64,000 nucleotides of DNA from Nocardioides zeae (GCF_010686755.1 NZ_JAAGXA010000015.1:16252-80251); one strand, 5' to 3'; shown: positions 23,433 to 32,597, counted from the stretch's first letter. A program made the numbers and translations. Notes: generated by a model not told the origin, from the letters alone.

Positions 23433-24458
23433 TCAGCGCGCGGCCGAGCCCTCCGTGTAGTCGGCGTCGGCCTGCTGCCACGAGAAGTGGGCGCGCAGCT
23501 CCTTGCCCGTCTTCTCGATCGGGTGGCCGGCCTCCTCCTCGCGCAGGCGCTGGAACTCCTCGCCGCCGTTGTCCTGGTCGCCGATGAAGCGCTTGGCGAA
23601 GGTGCCGTCCTGGATGTCGGCGAGGATGCCCTGCATCCGCTCCTTCGTGCCGGCGTCGACGACGCGCGGACCGGAGACGTAGTCGCCGTACTCCGCCGTG
23701 TCGGAGACGCTCCACCGCTGCTTCGCGATGCCGCCCTCCCACATGAGGTCGACGATCAGCTTGAGCTCGTGGAGCACCTCGAAGTAGGCGATCTCCGGCT
23801 GGTAGCCCGCCTCCGTCAGGGTCTCGAAGCCCGCCTGCACGAGGTGCGAGACGCCACCGCAGAGCACGGCCTGCTCACCGAACAGGTCGGTCTCGGTCTC
23901 CTCGGTGAAGGTGGTCTTGATGACGCCCGCGCGCGTGCCGCCGATGGCCTTCGCGTAGGACTTCGCCAGGTCCCAGGCCGCGCCCGAGGCGTCCTGCTCG
24001 ACGGCGATGATGTCCGGGATGCCGCGGCCCGCGACGTACTCGCGGCGCACCGTGTGGCCCGGCGCCTTCGGGGCCACGAGGATCACGTCCACGCCCTCGG
24101 GCGCGGTGATGTAGCCGTAGCGGATGTTGAAGCCGTGGCCGAAGACCAGCGTGTCGCCCGCGGCGAGGTGGGGCTGGATGGACTCGGCGTAGACGTGGCG
24201 CTGCACCTGGTCGGGCGTGAGGATGACGACGACGTCGGCCTCCTCGACCGCCGCGGCGACGTCGAGGACCCGCAGGCCCTCCTCCTCCGCCTTGGCGCGG
24301 CTCTTCGAGCCCGCGGCCAGGCCGACGCGGACGTCGACGCCGGAGTCGCGCAGGTTGAGGGCGTGGGCGTGCCCCTGGCTGCCGTAGCCGATGACGGCCA
24401 CGTTCTTGCCCTGGATCAGGGACAGGTCGGCGTCGTCGTCGTAGTAGATCTCAGCCAC
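23433..24458 (-). CDS. ilvC: Ketol-acid reductoisomerase
   Basis: A 341-residue class I enzyme that isomerises and reduces acetolactate or acetohydroxybutyrate with NADPH and Mg2+, step two of Val/Ile synthesis. The Rossmann motif is VIGYGSQGHAHA, followed by a short NADPH loop; the KARI core has VAPKAPGHTVRREY, IKTTFTEETETDLFGEQ (metal ligands Asp and Glu), LCGGVSHLV, YFEVLHELKLIVDLM and ISDTAEYGD-like VSDTAEYGDYVSGP. GTG at 24458 has AAGGAG upstream. Third gene of ilvBNC; 84 bases separate it from ilvN. Confidence 0.98.
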   Translation of the reverse strand: MAEIYYDDDADLSLIQGKNVAVIGYGSQGHAHALNLRDSGVDVRVGLAAGSKSRAKAEEEGLRVLDVAAAVEEADVVVILTPDQVQRHVYAESIQPHLAAGDTLVFGHGFNIRYGYITAPEGVDVILVAPKAPGHTVRREYVAGRGIPDIIAVEQDASGAAWDLAKSYAKAIGGTRAGVIKTTFTEETETDLFGEQAVLCGGVSHLVQAGFETLTEAGYQPEIAYFEVLHELKLIVDLMWEGGIAKQRWSVSDTAEYGDYVSGPRVVDAGTKERMQGILADIQDGTFAKRFIGDQDNGGEEFQRLREEEAGHPIEKTGKELRAHFSWQQADADYTEGSAAR

Positions 24459-24542
24459 TGGGGGCTACTCCTTCTGGGTTGACTTCTCGAGTGGTACGTC
24501 GCTGGCGAGCGCGAGTGGGGACCCGCGCCCCCGAGGGTGGCG

Positions 24543-25082
24543 TCAGCCGGCCGCCGGGACCGGGACGGGCACCGGGCGCGCGGTGCGCTCGGTGATGGAA
24601 CGCGAGCCGCGGCCGATCGCGACCATGCCCGACTGCACGAGCTCACGGATGCCGTAGGGCTCGAGCACGCGCAGGAAGTCGGCGATCTTGCCGGAGTTGC
24701 CCGTGATCTGGATGGTCACGGCGTCGGGGGCGACGTCGATGACCTTGGCGCGGAAGAGCTGCACGGTGTCGAGCACCTGGCCGCGCGTCTCCGCGTCGGC
24801 CCGGACCTTGACCATGACGAGCTCCCGGTTGACCGAGTTGGTCGGGTCGAGCTCGACGATCTTGATGACCTCGACCAGCTTGTTGAGCTGCTTGACGACC
24901 TGCTCCATCGGCGACGTCTCGACGTCGACGACGATCGTCATGCGGGAGATCTCCGGGTGCTCCGTCGGGCCCACCGCGAGGCTGTCGATGTTGTAGCCGC
25001 GGCGGCTGAACAGCGCCGCGATGCGCGCGAGCACGCCGGGCTTGTTCTCCACCAGGACCGAGAGAGTGTGCTTGTCGCTCAT
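24543..25082 (-). CDS. ilvN: Acetolactate synthase small (regulatory) subunit
   Basis: A 179-residue regulatory subunit with an N-terminal ACT domain, HTLSVLVENKPGVLARIAAL and FSRRGYNIDSLAVGPTEHP, then SRMTIVV and a C-terminal ACT-like domain (ELVMVKVRADAETR, VTIQITGNSGKIADFLRVL). It binds IlvB, raises its activity and mediates valine feedback inhibition. ATG at 25082 overlaps the ilvB stop (TGATG), so the subunits are translationally coupled. A Pro/Val tail extends the end. Confidence 0.97.
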   Translation of the reverse strand: MSDKHTLSVLVENKPGVLARIAALFSRRGYNIDSLAVGPTEHPEISRMTIVVDVETSPMEQVVKQLNKLVEVIKIVELDPTNSVNRELVMVKVRADAETRGQVLDTVQLFRAKVIDVAPDAVTIQITGNSGKIADFLRVLEPYGIRELVQSGMVAIGRGSRSITERTARPVPVPVPAAG

Positions 25083-26848
25083 CACAGATCGTCCTCGTCG
25101 AAGGTGGGCGCGAGGTCCCGCGCGTACTTGATGTCGTCGTTGCTGGACCCGGCGGCCACCATCGGCCACACCATGGCGTCGCGGTGCACGCGGAAGTCGA
25201 CGACGACGGGGACGTCGTTGATCTCCATGGCCTTCTCGATGGTCGCGTCGACCTGGTCCGGCGTCTCGCAGGAGAGGCCGACGCAGCCGTAGGCGTCCGC
25301 CAGCTTCACGAAGTCGGGGATGCGCTTCGAGTGCAGGTCGGTGTTGGAGTAGCGGCCCTCGTAGAAGAGCGACTGCCACTGGCGCACCATCCCGAGCGAC
25401 TCGTTGTTGACGACCGCGACCTTGATCGGGATGCCCTCGATCGCGCAGGTCGCCAGCTCCTGGTTGGTCATCTGGAAGCAGCCGTCGCCGTCGATGGACC
25501 AGACGGTCGCGTCCGGGCGGCCGACCTTGGCGCCCATGGCCGCAGGGACCGAGAAGCCCATCGTGCCGAGACCGCCGGAGTTGATCCACGTGCGCGGGTG
25601 CTCGTACTGCACGTAGTGCGCCGACCACATCTGGTGCTGCCCGACGCCCGAGCAGTAGACGGAGTCGGGGCCGGCGATGTCGCTGAGCCGCTCGAGCACG
25701 TACTGCGGCGCGAGGGCGCCGTCCGGGGGCGCGTCGTACCCCAGCGGGTAGCGGCCCTTGACCCCGGAGAGGAAGGCGACCCAGCCCTCGTAGTCGCCGG
25801 TGTGCCCGGCGTCGGCCTGCGACGTCAGCAGGGCGAGCAGCTCGTCGATGACCTCCCGGGCGTCGCCGACGATCGGCACGTCGACGGGACGGTTCTTGCC
25901 GATCTCGGCCGGGTCGATGTCGGCGTGGATGACCTTCGCGTGGGGGGCGAACGAGTCGAGGTTGCCCGTGACGCGGTCGTCGAAGCGCGCGCCGAGGCTG
26001 ATGATGAGGTCGCTCTTCTGGAGCGCCGCGACCGCGGCCACCGTGCCGTGCATGCCGGGCATGCCCATGTGCTGCGGGTGGCTGTCGGGGAACGCGCCGA
26101 GCGCCATCAGGGTCGTGACGACGGGCATGCCCGTGAACTCCGCGAGCAGGCGGAGCTCGCGGGAGGCGCCCGAGCGGATCACGCCACCGCCGACGTAGAG
26201 CACCGGCTTGCGGGACTCGAGGATCAGCTTGACGGCCTCACGGATCTGCTTGCCGTGGGGGCGCGTCACCGGGCGGTAGCCGGGGAGGTTGAGCTCGGTG
26301 GGCCAGCGGAACGTCGTCGAGGCCTGCAGCGCCGACTTGGCGATGTCGACGAGCACCGGGCCGGGGCGGCCGGTCGAGGCGATGTGGAACGCCTCGGCGA
26401 TCTTGACCGGGATGTCGGCGGGGTCGGTGACGAGGAAGTTGTGCTTGGTGATCGGCATCGTGATGCCGCGGATGTCCGCCTCCTGGAAGGCGTCCGTGCC
26501 GATCATGGACGCGCCGACCTGGCCCGTGACCGCGACGAGCGGCACCGAGTCCATGTGGGCGTCGGCCAGCGGCGTGACGAGGTTCGTCGCCCCCGGACCC
26601 GAGGTGGCCATGCAGACGCCGACGCGGCCGGTCGCCGCGGCGTACCCCTGCGCGGCGTGCCCGCCCGCCTGCTCGTGGCGCACCAGGATGTGGCGGATCT
26701 GCGTGGAGTCCATCAGGGGGTCGTAGGCCGGGAGGATCGCTCCGCCCGGGATGCCGAAGATCGTGTCGACCCCGGCGCTCTCCAGCGACTTGACGAGGCT
26801 CTGCGCCCCGGTCACGGTCGGCGTGGACGCCTCGCTCTGCTCACTCAT
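25082..26848 (-). CDS. ilvB: Acetolactate synthase large (catalytic) subunit
   Basis: A 588-residue ThDP- and FAD-dependent enzyme making acetolactate or acetohydroxybutyrate, the first common step of Val, Leu and Ile synthesis. It shows FGIPGGAILPAYDPL, VRHEQAGGHAAQGYA (catalytic Glu), TSGPGATNLVTPLADA, the FAD-region SLGARFDDRVTGN, and the ThDP/Mg motif DGDGCFQMTNQELATC ending in NNE. ATG at 26848 follows GGGAAG; longer in-frame starts would run through the attenuator. Expression is controlled by the leader and terminator at 26970-27074. Confidence 0.98.
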   Translation of the reverse strand: MSEQSEASTPTVTGAQSLVKSLESAGVDTIFGIPGGAILPAYDPLMDSTQIRHILVRHEQAGGHAAQGYAAATGRVGVCMATSGPGATNLVTPLADAHMDSVPLVAVTGQVGASMIGTDAFQEADIRGITMPITKHNFLVTDPADIPVKIAEAFHIASTGRPGPVLVDIAKSALQASTTFRWPTELNLPGYRPVTRPHGKQIREAVKLILESRKPVLYVGGGVIRSGASRELRLLAEFTGMPVVTTLMALGAFPDSHPQHMGMPGMHGTVAAVAALQKSDLIISLGARFDDRVTGNLDSFAPHAKVIHADIDPAEIGKNRPVDVPIVGDAREVIDELLALLTSQADAGHTGDYEGWVAFLSGVKGRYPLGYDAPPDGALAPQYVLERLSDIAGPDSVYCSGVGQHQMWSAHYVQYEHPRTWINSGGLGTMGFSVPAAMGAKVGRPDATVWSIDGDGCFQMTNQELATCAIEGIPIKVAVVNNESLGMVRQWQSLFYEGRYSNTDLHSKRIPDFVKLADAYGCVGLSCETPDQVDATIEKAMEINDVPVVVDFRVHRDAMVWPMVAAGSSNDDIKYARDLAPTFDEDDL

Positions 26849-26969
26849 CGGCTCGGTTCTTCCCTGTCTGCTCCCGCGTCGTCGCGGGGGCGGTCTCGAT
26901 CGGTCGTGCACTGCGGCTCGTCGGCCCGGGACCGGCGGGGACAGTGTCCGCCACCTGGCTCGGCCCAAC

Positions 26970-27002
26970 AAAAAACCCCTCGGGCCTGATGGCGACGAGG
27001 GG
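26970..27002 (-). terminator. Attenuator terminator ahead of ilvB
   Basis: On the minus strand CCCCTCG and CGAGGGG form a perfect 7-bp stem with a 13-base loop followed by six T residues, 122 bases upstream of the ilvB start. It is an intrinsic terminator placed 33 bases after the stop of the leader ORF. Confidence 0.9.
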
Positions 27003-27035
27003 TGACGCGGGGACGCGCTCGGAGTGGTTCCGGGC

Positions 27036-27074
27036 TCAGTCCACGCGTCGCGTGCGTACAAGAAGAATGCGCAT
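27036..27074 (-). CDS. IlvB leader peptide
   Basis: A 12-codon ORF, MRILLVRTRRVD, with Ile-Leu-Leu-Val in a row. The codons ATT, CTT, CTT and GTA are all A/T-ending and rare in this genome, strengthening the stall signal. Its layout is like the ilvB leaders described in Streptomyces and Corynebacterium. TTGACG and GACCGT, 18 bases apart, precede the ATG by 6 bases, suggesting that the transcript begins at the ATG. Confidence 0.85.
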   Translation of the reverse strand: MRILLVRTRRVD

Positions 27075-27173
27075 GCGCCTACGGTCGCCGTCAGGACCGG
27101 ACGACGTCAACCAGTCTGCCATCCGGTCCCACATCCTGGTACGCCCGTCCCAGATGACGGTCCACCGCGGCCG

Positions 27174-27872
27174 TCAGCCGCGGTCCTGCCACGTGCACAC
27201 GCAAGCCTTGTTGCCCTCGGCGTCGGCCAGCACCCAGAAGGAGCGCGCGTGCTCGGCCGTGACGAGTCGGCCGCCGGCCGCCAGCGCGGCCTCCACCCGG
27301 TCGAGGGCGACGTCGTGCGGCACCGTGATGTCGAGGTGGAACCGCATGCGCCCCGCCGGCTCGCCGGACCGGTCCTCCTCGGTCGGCTCGCTGGACTGGA
27401 ACCAGAACCCCGGGAGGCCCGTGCCCCGCGCGTCGGCCAGCTCGTCGCCGTCGCGCGGGTCGTCGGAGAGCCCCAGCACCGCCCGCCAGAACGGCTTGAT
27501 CCGGGCGAGGTCGGGGGTGTCGAGCGCGATCTCCAGGGCCTGGACCTCCTCCGGCGCCGGCCGGGCGCCGTGCTCGCGCGCCAGCTCCGACACCCGGCGG
27601 GCCAGCGCCACGTCGCGGGCGGTCACCCCGCCGACGTCGTGGCTCTGCGTCACGACACGGACCGAGCCGTGGCGCAGCTCGATGTCGGGGTGGTGGTCGA
27701 CCTCCGCCGCGTGGGCACCGATCGCGGCGACGAGGGCCAGGGCAGCGTCGTACCCCACCTCGAAGCGGGCGTGCAGCGACCGCAGCAGCAGGCGCCAGTC
27801 GGGGAGGTCCGCGGCGAGGACGTCGTCGCCGCTCAGGAGGGCGCGGGGGTCGGCACTGCTGCTCTCGGTCAT
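27174..27872 (-). CDS. Fusion of pterin-4a-carbinolamine dehydratase-like and VOC domains
   Basis: A 232-residue protein with two parts. Residues about 10-95 look like a 4a-hydroxytetrahydrobiopterin dehydratase: DWRLLLRSLHARFEVGYDAALALV and EVDHHPDIELRHGSVRVVTQSHDVGGVTARDVALARRV, with the conserved His-His-Pro. Residues about 115-232 form a glyoxalase/VOC-type domain (VQALEIALDTPDLARIKPFWRAVLG, GFWFQSSE, RMRFHLDITVPHD, FWVLADAEGNKACVCTW). The pairing is known in actinobacteria, without an assigned reaction. ATG at 27872 follows GGGGGTC; ATG at 27881 is possible. Confidence 0.85.
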   Translation of the reverse strand: MTESSSADPRALLSGDDVLAADLPDWRLLLRSLHARFEVGYDAALALVAAIGAHAAEVDHHPDIELRHGSVRVVTQSHDVGGVTARDVALARRVSELAREHGARPAPEEVQALEIALDTPDLARIKPFWRAVLGLSDDPRDGDELADARGTGLPGFWFQSSEPTEEDRSGEPAGRMRFHLDITVPHDVALDRVEAALAAGGRLVTAEHARSFWVLADAEGNKACVCTWQDRG

Positions 27873-28059
27873 GACCCCCATCACAGCACCCGGCACCGAC
27901 ACCACCGGAGGAGGTAGGTCACGGTCTGGAAAATTCCTCGTCGCGACCCGTGGTCGACAGCGCCTTTCGGACCTACAGTGCTCGCACCGCCGGACGTCTT
28001 CCGGCCGCGGGATCGGGCCCGTGGACGCGTCGGGTCGGGCTCGGAAAGCGAGATCTCGG

Positions 28060-31000
28060 GTGCACCTCACACCACCACGTCGGTGGGTCGGCCTTGCCGT
28101 CGCCACGCTCGGCGCCTCCATGCTCACCATCTCCCCCGCGTCAGCCGCCCCCGGCGACGGCGACGCGCCCCTGCCGATCCCGGAGGCCACGCCGCCGTCG
28201 GTCGAGCGGGCCAAGATCGCCCCCGGTGTCGACCTCGACACCGACGCCCGCCAGACCGTCTTCGTGCAGATCACGGGTTCGGGCGCGGCCGACGTGGCCG
28301 CCCAGCGCTCGGGCAGCTCCGCCCGCACGCAGGCCACCCAGCGCCGCGCGCAGGTCGAGGCGACCGCCGACCAGCTCGTCGACGTCGCGCAGGCCGCCGA
28401 CTCGGGAGCGACGTCGTCCTTCACCGTGAGCAACGCGGTGCCCGGCGTGTCCATCACCGGCACCCCTGCCGCCATCGAGGCCCTCGCCGCCGAGCCCGGC
28501 GTCGCGAAGGTCTCCCGCATCGCGGAGCGCACGCTCGACAACTCCAGCGCTGCGGCGCTCGTCCGGGCCAACACGGTCTGGAACCTCGGCGCCAACACCG
28601 GCAAGGGCGTCAAGATCGGCGTCATCGACACCGGCGTCGACTACACCCACTCCACCTTCGGCGGCCCCGGCACGGTCGAGGCCTTCGAGGCCGCCAACGC
28701 GGCCTCCACCGAGGACGGCTGGCGCGAGGCGCTCCCCGCGCGCGGCCAGGCCAAGATCGCCGGCGGCTACGACTTCGTGGGCGACGACTACAACGCCGAC
28801 CCCACGTCGCCGACCTACGACCCGGTCCCCGCGCCCGACCCCAACCCCCTCGACTGCGAGGGCCACGGCACGCACGTGGCCGGCAGCGCGGGCGGGTACG
28901 GCGTGCTGCCCGGCGGCGGCACCTTCGCCGGCAACTACGCCTCGGTCGGCCCCAAGACCCTCCGCGCCCTCGAGATCGGCCCGGGCATGGCGCCCGAGTC
29001 CGAGATCTACGCGCTGCGCGTGTTCGGCTGCGGCGGCAGCACCAACGAGGTCATCGCCGCGCTCGACTACGCGCTCGACCCCAACGGCGACGGCGACTTC
29101 TCCGACCGCCTCGACATCATCAACCTGTCGCTCGGCTCGGCCTTCGTGCCGGCCGACGACCCGCAGAACGCGGTCATCGACGCGCTGACCCGTCACGGCG
29201 TCCTCACGGTCGCCTCCAACGGCAACGAGGGCGACCTCACCGACGCCGGCGGCTCCCCGGGCAGCGCGACGAGCTCCCTCGCCGTGGCGAGCAGCGTCGA
29301 CTCGATGCAGCGCCGCGACGCGGTGAACGTGACCGCCCCGTCGAACCTCGCCGGCCCCGCCGCCGGCCAGTTCTCCCAGGCCTACGACTTCGCCTCGGAG
29401 CCGCCGGTGTCCGGCACGGTCGCGGCCGTCCCCGGCAGCAACGCCGACGGCTGTGACGCGTTCTCGGCGGCGGACGCCGCCAAGGTCGACGGCAAGATCG
29501 CCTGGCTCGAGTGGGACGACGTCGACGCCACGCGGCGGTGCGGCTCCATCGCCCGCGCCGCGAACGCCAAGGCCGCGGGAGCGATCGGCGCGATCTTCAC
29601 CAGCGAGCTCGACGTCTTCGGCGCCGGCATCTCCGGCGACCCGGACATCCCGGTCATCCAGCTCACGGGCACCGAGACGGAGCGGCTCCGCTCCGCGGCC
29701 GCCGCGGGCACCCTGGTGATCACCTTCGACGGCGACCTCGCGCAGAGCATCTCGACCTACGACGACGCCATCACCGACACCGTCTCGGGCTTCACCTCCC
29801 GCGGTGGCCACGGCACCTTCAACGGCGTGAAGCCGGACGTCGCCGCCCCCGGTGACACCATCAGCTCGGCCGCCGTCGGCACGGGCAGCCGGAGCGCCTC
29901 GCTCTCGGGCACGTCGATGGCCGCGCCCGTCACGGCCGGTGTCGCCGCGCTGGTCGTCGCCAAGCACCCCGAGTGGACGCCGCTGCAGGTCAAGGCCGCG
30001 ATCATGAACACCGCGACCAACGACCTGTTCACCGACGAGGGCCGCACGGGCGCCAAGTACGGCCCGGCCCGCGTCGGCGCCGGTCGCATCGACGCCCGCT
30101 CGGCGACGGAGACCACCACGCTGGCCTGGACGAGCGGCACCAACAACCCCGTCTCCGCCACGTTCGGCGTGGTCAACGTCGCCGCCGGCTCGGCCAACGC
30201 GACCCGTTCCAAGACGGTGACGGTGCGCAACAACTCGTCCGCCTCGGTCACCTACAAGCTGGGCTGGCAGGGCTCGACGAACCAGCCGGGCGTCCGCTAC
30301 GGCCTGTCGGCCACCTCGGTGACCGTCCCCGCCCGCTCGGAGCGGTCGGTCACCCTCACCATGACCGTCACGCCGAGCGCCGTCCAGCGCCAGATCGACC
30401 CGACGATGGACGTCGAGCAGCTCTCCACCCCGCGCCAGTTCGTCTCGGCCGCCTCCGGTCGCCTGACCATCACGGCCCCGAACAAGCCGGCGCTGCGCGT
30501 CCCGGTCCACGGCGTCGCGCGGGTCAACTCCACGACGACCGCGTCGGTCGCCAACCAGCAGCTGGTGCTGAGCGGCAACGGCGTCGACCAGGGCGAGGGC
30601 ACGGCGCGCCAGCGCTCCGTGGTCTCCGTGCTCGAGCTGGGCGCGCGCAGCGGCCAGATGCCGATCTGCACGGGCACGCAGACGGTCGGCTGCGTCGACC
30701 AGGGCTCGGACCGCGGCATGGACCTCCAGTCCGTCGGTGCCGGTTCGTCGAGCACCCACCTCTGGTTCGGCATCGACACCTGGGGCGACTGGGCGACGAT
30801 GGGTCGCCTGAGCATCCCGTTCGTCGACTACGACGTGAACGGCGACGGCACCCCCGACTACGAGACGTACCTCCAGTTCTTCCCGGACTCGGACGTCCTC
30901 TACTCGGTCACCGTCGACCTGGAGTCCGGTGACACGGTCGACCAGCAGCCGGTGAACTTCTTCGACGCCGACGTCGACACGAACGTTTTCGACACCGACG

Positions 31001-31302
31001 TGGTCCTGCTCCCCGTCCGCAAGGCGGCCATCGGCCTGCCGACCAGCGGCACGGCGAGCGCGCCCATCACCTACGTGGCGGGCGTGTACGACGCGGCGGT
31101 CGGCGGCACCACGGACGCGACCGGCGAGGTGGAGTACGACGCGGGCAACCCCCGCATCCGCACCGAGGGTCCGCTGTTCGAGGACACCGACGGGGCCACG
31201 ATCGACCTGCTCGGCGCCGGCGGTGCCGACGCCCTGGTCCTGCACCTCTACGGTGCGCCGGGCCGCCGCGGAGAGATCGTCCCGGTTCCCGCGGTGGACT
31301 GA
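28060..31302 (+). CDS. Secreted subtilisin-like serine protease (S8) with PA domain
   Basis: About 1080 residues. A signal peptide (RRWVGLAVATLGASMLTISP, then ASA cleavage) is followed by an inhibitor-I9-like propeptide, the S8 catalytic domain and a protease-associated (PA) insertion, then beta-rich C-terminal domains. The triad is visible as Asp190 (GVIDTGVDYTH), His269 (EGHGTHVAG) and Ser619 (SGTSMAAPVTAG); the oxyanion Asn is in VASNGNEG. The C-terminal 400 residues include Fn3-like/Ig-like strands and a DVNGDGTPDYE segment. GTG at 28060 is preceded by GGAAAGCGAG; GTG at 28021 is also in frame. TACAGT at 27974-27979 may be the -10. Role: extracellular proteolysis. Confidence 0.93.
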   Translation: MHLTPPRRWVGLAVATLGASMLTISPASAAPGDGDAPLPIPEATPPSVERAKIAPGVDLDTDARQTVFVQITGSGAADVAAQRSGSSARTQATQRRAQVEATADQLVDVAQAADSGATSSFTVSNAVPGVSITGTPAAIEALAAEPGVAKVSRIAERTLDNSSAAALVRANTVWNLGANTGKGVKIGVIDTGVDYTHSTFGGPGTVEAFEAANAASTEDGWREALPARGQAKIAGGYDFVGDDYNADPTSPTYDPVPAPDPNPLDCEGHGTHVAGSAGGYGVLPGGGTFAGNYASVGPKTLRALEIGPGMAPESEIYALRVFGCGGSTNEVIAALDYALDPNGDGDFSDRLDIINLSLGSAFVPADDPQNAVIDALTRHGVLTVASNGNEGDLTDAGGSPGSATSSLAVASSVDSMQRRDAVNVTAPSNLAGPAAGQFSQAYDFASEPPVSGTVAAVPGSNADGCDAFSAADAAKVDGKIAWLEWDDVDATRRCGSIARAANAKAAGAIGAIFTSELDVFGAGISGDPDIPVIQLTGTETERLRSAAAAGTLVITFDGDLAQSISTYDDAITDTVSGFTSRGGHGTFNGVKPDVAAPGDTISSAAVGTGSRSASLSGTSMAAPVTAGVAALVVAKHPEWTPLQVKAAIMNTATNDLFTDEGRTGAKYGPARVGAGRIDARSATETTTLAWTSGTNNPVSATFGVVNVAAGSANATRSKTVTVRNNSSASVTYKLGWQGSTNQPGVRYGLSATSVTVPARSERSVTLTMTVTPSAVQRQIDPTMDVEQLSTPRQFVSAASGRLTITAPNKPALRVPVHGVARVNSTTTASVANQQLVLSGNGVDQGEGTARQRSVVSVLELGARSGQMPICTGTQTVGCVDQGSDRGMDLQSVGAGSSSTHLWFGIDTWGDWATMGRLSIPFVDYDVNGDGTPDYETYLQFFPDSDVLYSVTVDLESGDTVDQQPVNFFDADVDTNVFDTDVVLLPVRKAAIGLPTSGTASAPITYVAGVYDAAVGGTTDATGEVEYDAGNPRIRTEGPLFEDTDGATIDLLGAGGADALVLHLYGAPGRRGEIVPVPAVD

Positions 31303-31325
31303 CGCCCCACCCGCACCACCACCGG

Positions 31326-31356
31326 CGGCCGCCGTCCCCCTCGGGGGCGGCGGCCG
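31326..31356. terminator. 14-bp terminator hairpin
   Basis: CGGCCGCCGTCCCC pairs with GGGGGCGGCGGCCG (14 bp, one G-T pair) around a 3-base loop. It lies just after the protease stop and before the convergent anti-sigma factor gene. No T-run. Confidence 0.75.
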
Positions 31357-31407
31357 TCGGCCGTTCCGGGAGCTGCTAGAGCTGCTCGGGAGCTCCTCGA
31401 GACCGGC

Positions 31408-32079
31408 TCAGCCGGCGACGGTCGGCAGGTCCGCCGACCGCACCAGCTCGCCGTCCGGGCCCACGATCTGCAGCGTCACGACGTCCTCCCGGAGGACCGC
31501 GGCGTTGAGGCTGCAGTGGATCTCCACCGCGGAACCGAGGAAGGCTCCCGCGCTGACCGGCGAGCCCTCGGCATCGAGGAACCGCACGTCGTAGGTCTCC
31601 CCCACGGCGAGGCCCTCGACGTCGAGCACCGCCTCCGTGCCCCAGGTGTGCGGGATGACCTCCGCGCGCACCTCGGCGGCGGCAGCCGGGGCGCCGGTGG
31701 CGGGCTCGAACCGCACGGGCTCGGCCACGCCGAGGGTCCCGGGCGGCCCGGTGGTCGCGGTCCGCGCGGGCTCGTCGCCCGTCTGCTGCACGACGAGGGT
31801 CCCGGCCGTGCCGAGGCCGACGCCCGCCACGAGGGCCGCCGCAGCAGCGATCAGGGTCCGCCGCCGTCGCGGAGCACCGACAGCAGAAGACGGCAGCGGC
31901 TCCTCCCACGCTCCGAGAGCGCCGATCCGCTCGGACACCGCCCGCAGCTCCTCGATCTCGAGCGCGACCGACGGGTCGTCGCGGACCAGCGCGTCCAGCT
32001 CCGCCTGCTCCGCCTCGTCGAGGTGACCGGTGACCGCACCGGCGACCAGCTCGGCGCGGCGCTCGGACGATGTGCTCAT
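31408..32079 (-). CDS. RskA-type transmembrane anti-sigma factor
   Basis: A 223-residue single-pass membrane protein. The N-terminal cytoplasmic part (1-70) is a zinc-less anti-sigma domain: RRAELVAGAVTGHLDEAEQ, AELDALVRDDPSVALEIEEL. A membrane segment, RRTLIAAAAALVAGVGLGTAG, follows RRRR. The extracytoplasmic RskA domain (about 110-223) has VIPHTWGTEAVLDVEGL, YDVRFLDAEGS and a final VTLQIVGPDG. ATG at 32079 overlaps the sigma gene by 4 bases. It should hold the sigma factor inactive until regulated proteolysis. Confidence 0.88.
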   Translation of the reverse strand: MSTSSERRAELVAGAVTGHLDEAEQAELDALVRDDPSVALEIEELRAVSERIGALGAWEEPLPSSAVGAPRRRRTLIAAAAALVAGVGLGTAGTLVVQQTGDEPARTATTGPPGTLGVAEPVRFEPATGAPAAAAEVRAEVIPHTWGTEAVLDVEGLAVGETYDVRFLDAEGSPVSAGAFLGSAVEIHCSLNAAVLREDVVTLQIVGPDGELVRSADLPTVAG

Positions 32080-32597
32080 TGCTCCCCCTCCGGTTCCAGC
32101 AGCGCGCGGAGCGCGCGCAGGGCGTGGTACATCCGCGTCCGCAGCGTCGCGACCGGCACCCCGTCCCGGGCGGACAGGGCATCGTAGGTGAGCCCCTCCA
32201 ACCGGACCGCGACCACGACGCGGCGGTGCGCGGGGCTGAGCTGGGCGAGCGCCCAGGCCAGCTCGAGACGGTCCTCGACGACCGCCGACTCCGGCGCCCG
32301 GTGGAGCGGCACCACCCGCGCCTCGAGCCCCGCCTCCGCAGCCGCCGCCGCGGCCCGGCGCTGGCGCCGCTCCCGGACGCGCAGGTGGTCGACCACCGCG
32401 TTCCGGGCGATCGCGAACAGCCAGGTGCGGAGGGAGGCGCGCGTGGCGTCGTAGGTGGCGCGCGCCTGCCAGGCCCGCGTGAACGTGTCCTGCACGCACT
32501 CCTCCGCCGCGCCGCGGTCGCGCAGCGCGTTGACGGCGAAGCCCAGCAGCTCGCCCGCGTGCAGCCGGTGCGCCTCCGCGAGGTCGAGGTCGGACAT
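32076..32597 (-). CDS. ECF sigma factor (SigK/RskA-type pair)
   Basis: A 173-residue group IV sigma factor. Region 2 is LGFAVNALRDRGAAEECVQDTFTRAW with LRTWLFAIARNAVVDHLR; region 4 is LSPAHRRVVVAVRLEGLTYDALSARDGVPVATLRTRMYHALRAL. ATG at 32597 follows a TAGGGT hexamer by 7 bases. A second ATG at 32621 lies 7 bases after the CGTACC element of a likely ECF promoter and would add 8 residues, so the two promoters may give different N-termini. It probably activates itself and the divergent CHRD/sortase genes through matching promoters. Confidence 0.92.
   Translation of the reverse strand: MSDLDLAEAHRLHAGELLGFAVNALRDRGAAEECVQDTFTRAWQARATYDATRASLRTWLFAIARNAVVDHLRVRERRQRRAAAAAAEAGLEARVVPLHRAPESAVVEDRLELAWALAQLSPAHRRVVVAVRLEGLTYDALSARDGVPVATLRTRMYHALRALRALLEPEGEQ

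Noticed and set aside
26849..27061. Extension of ilvB to an upstream start at 27061
   Set aside because: It would translate through the leader ORF and terminator hairpin; the ATG at 26848 has a ribosome site and is the normal IlvB N-terminus.
26944..28059. Long N-terminal extension of the subtilase reading frame
   Set aside because: It runs antisense through the ilvB attenuator and the pterin dehydratase/VOC gene; the signal peptide at 28060 onward marks the real N-terminus.
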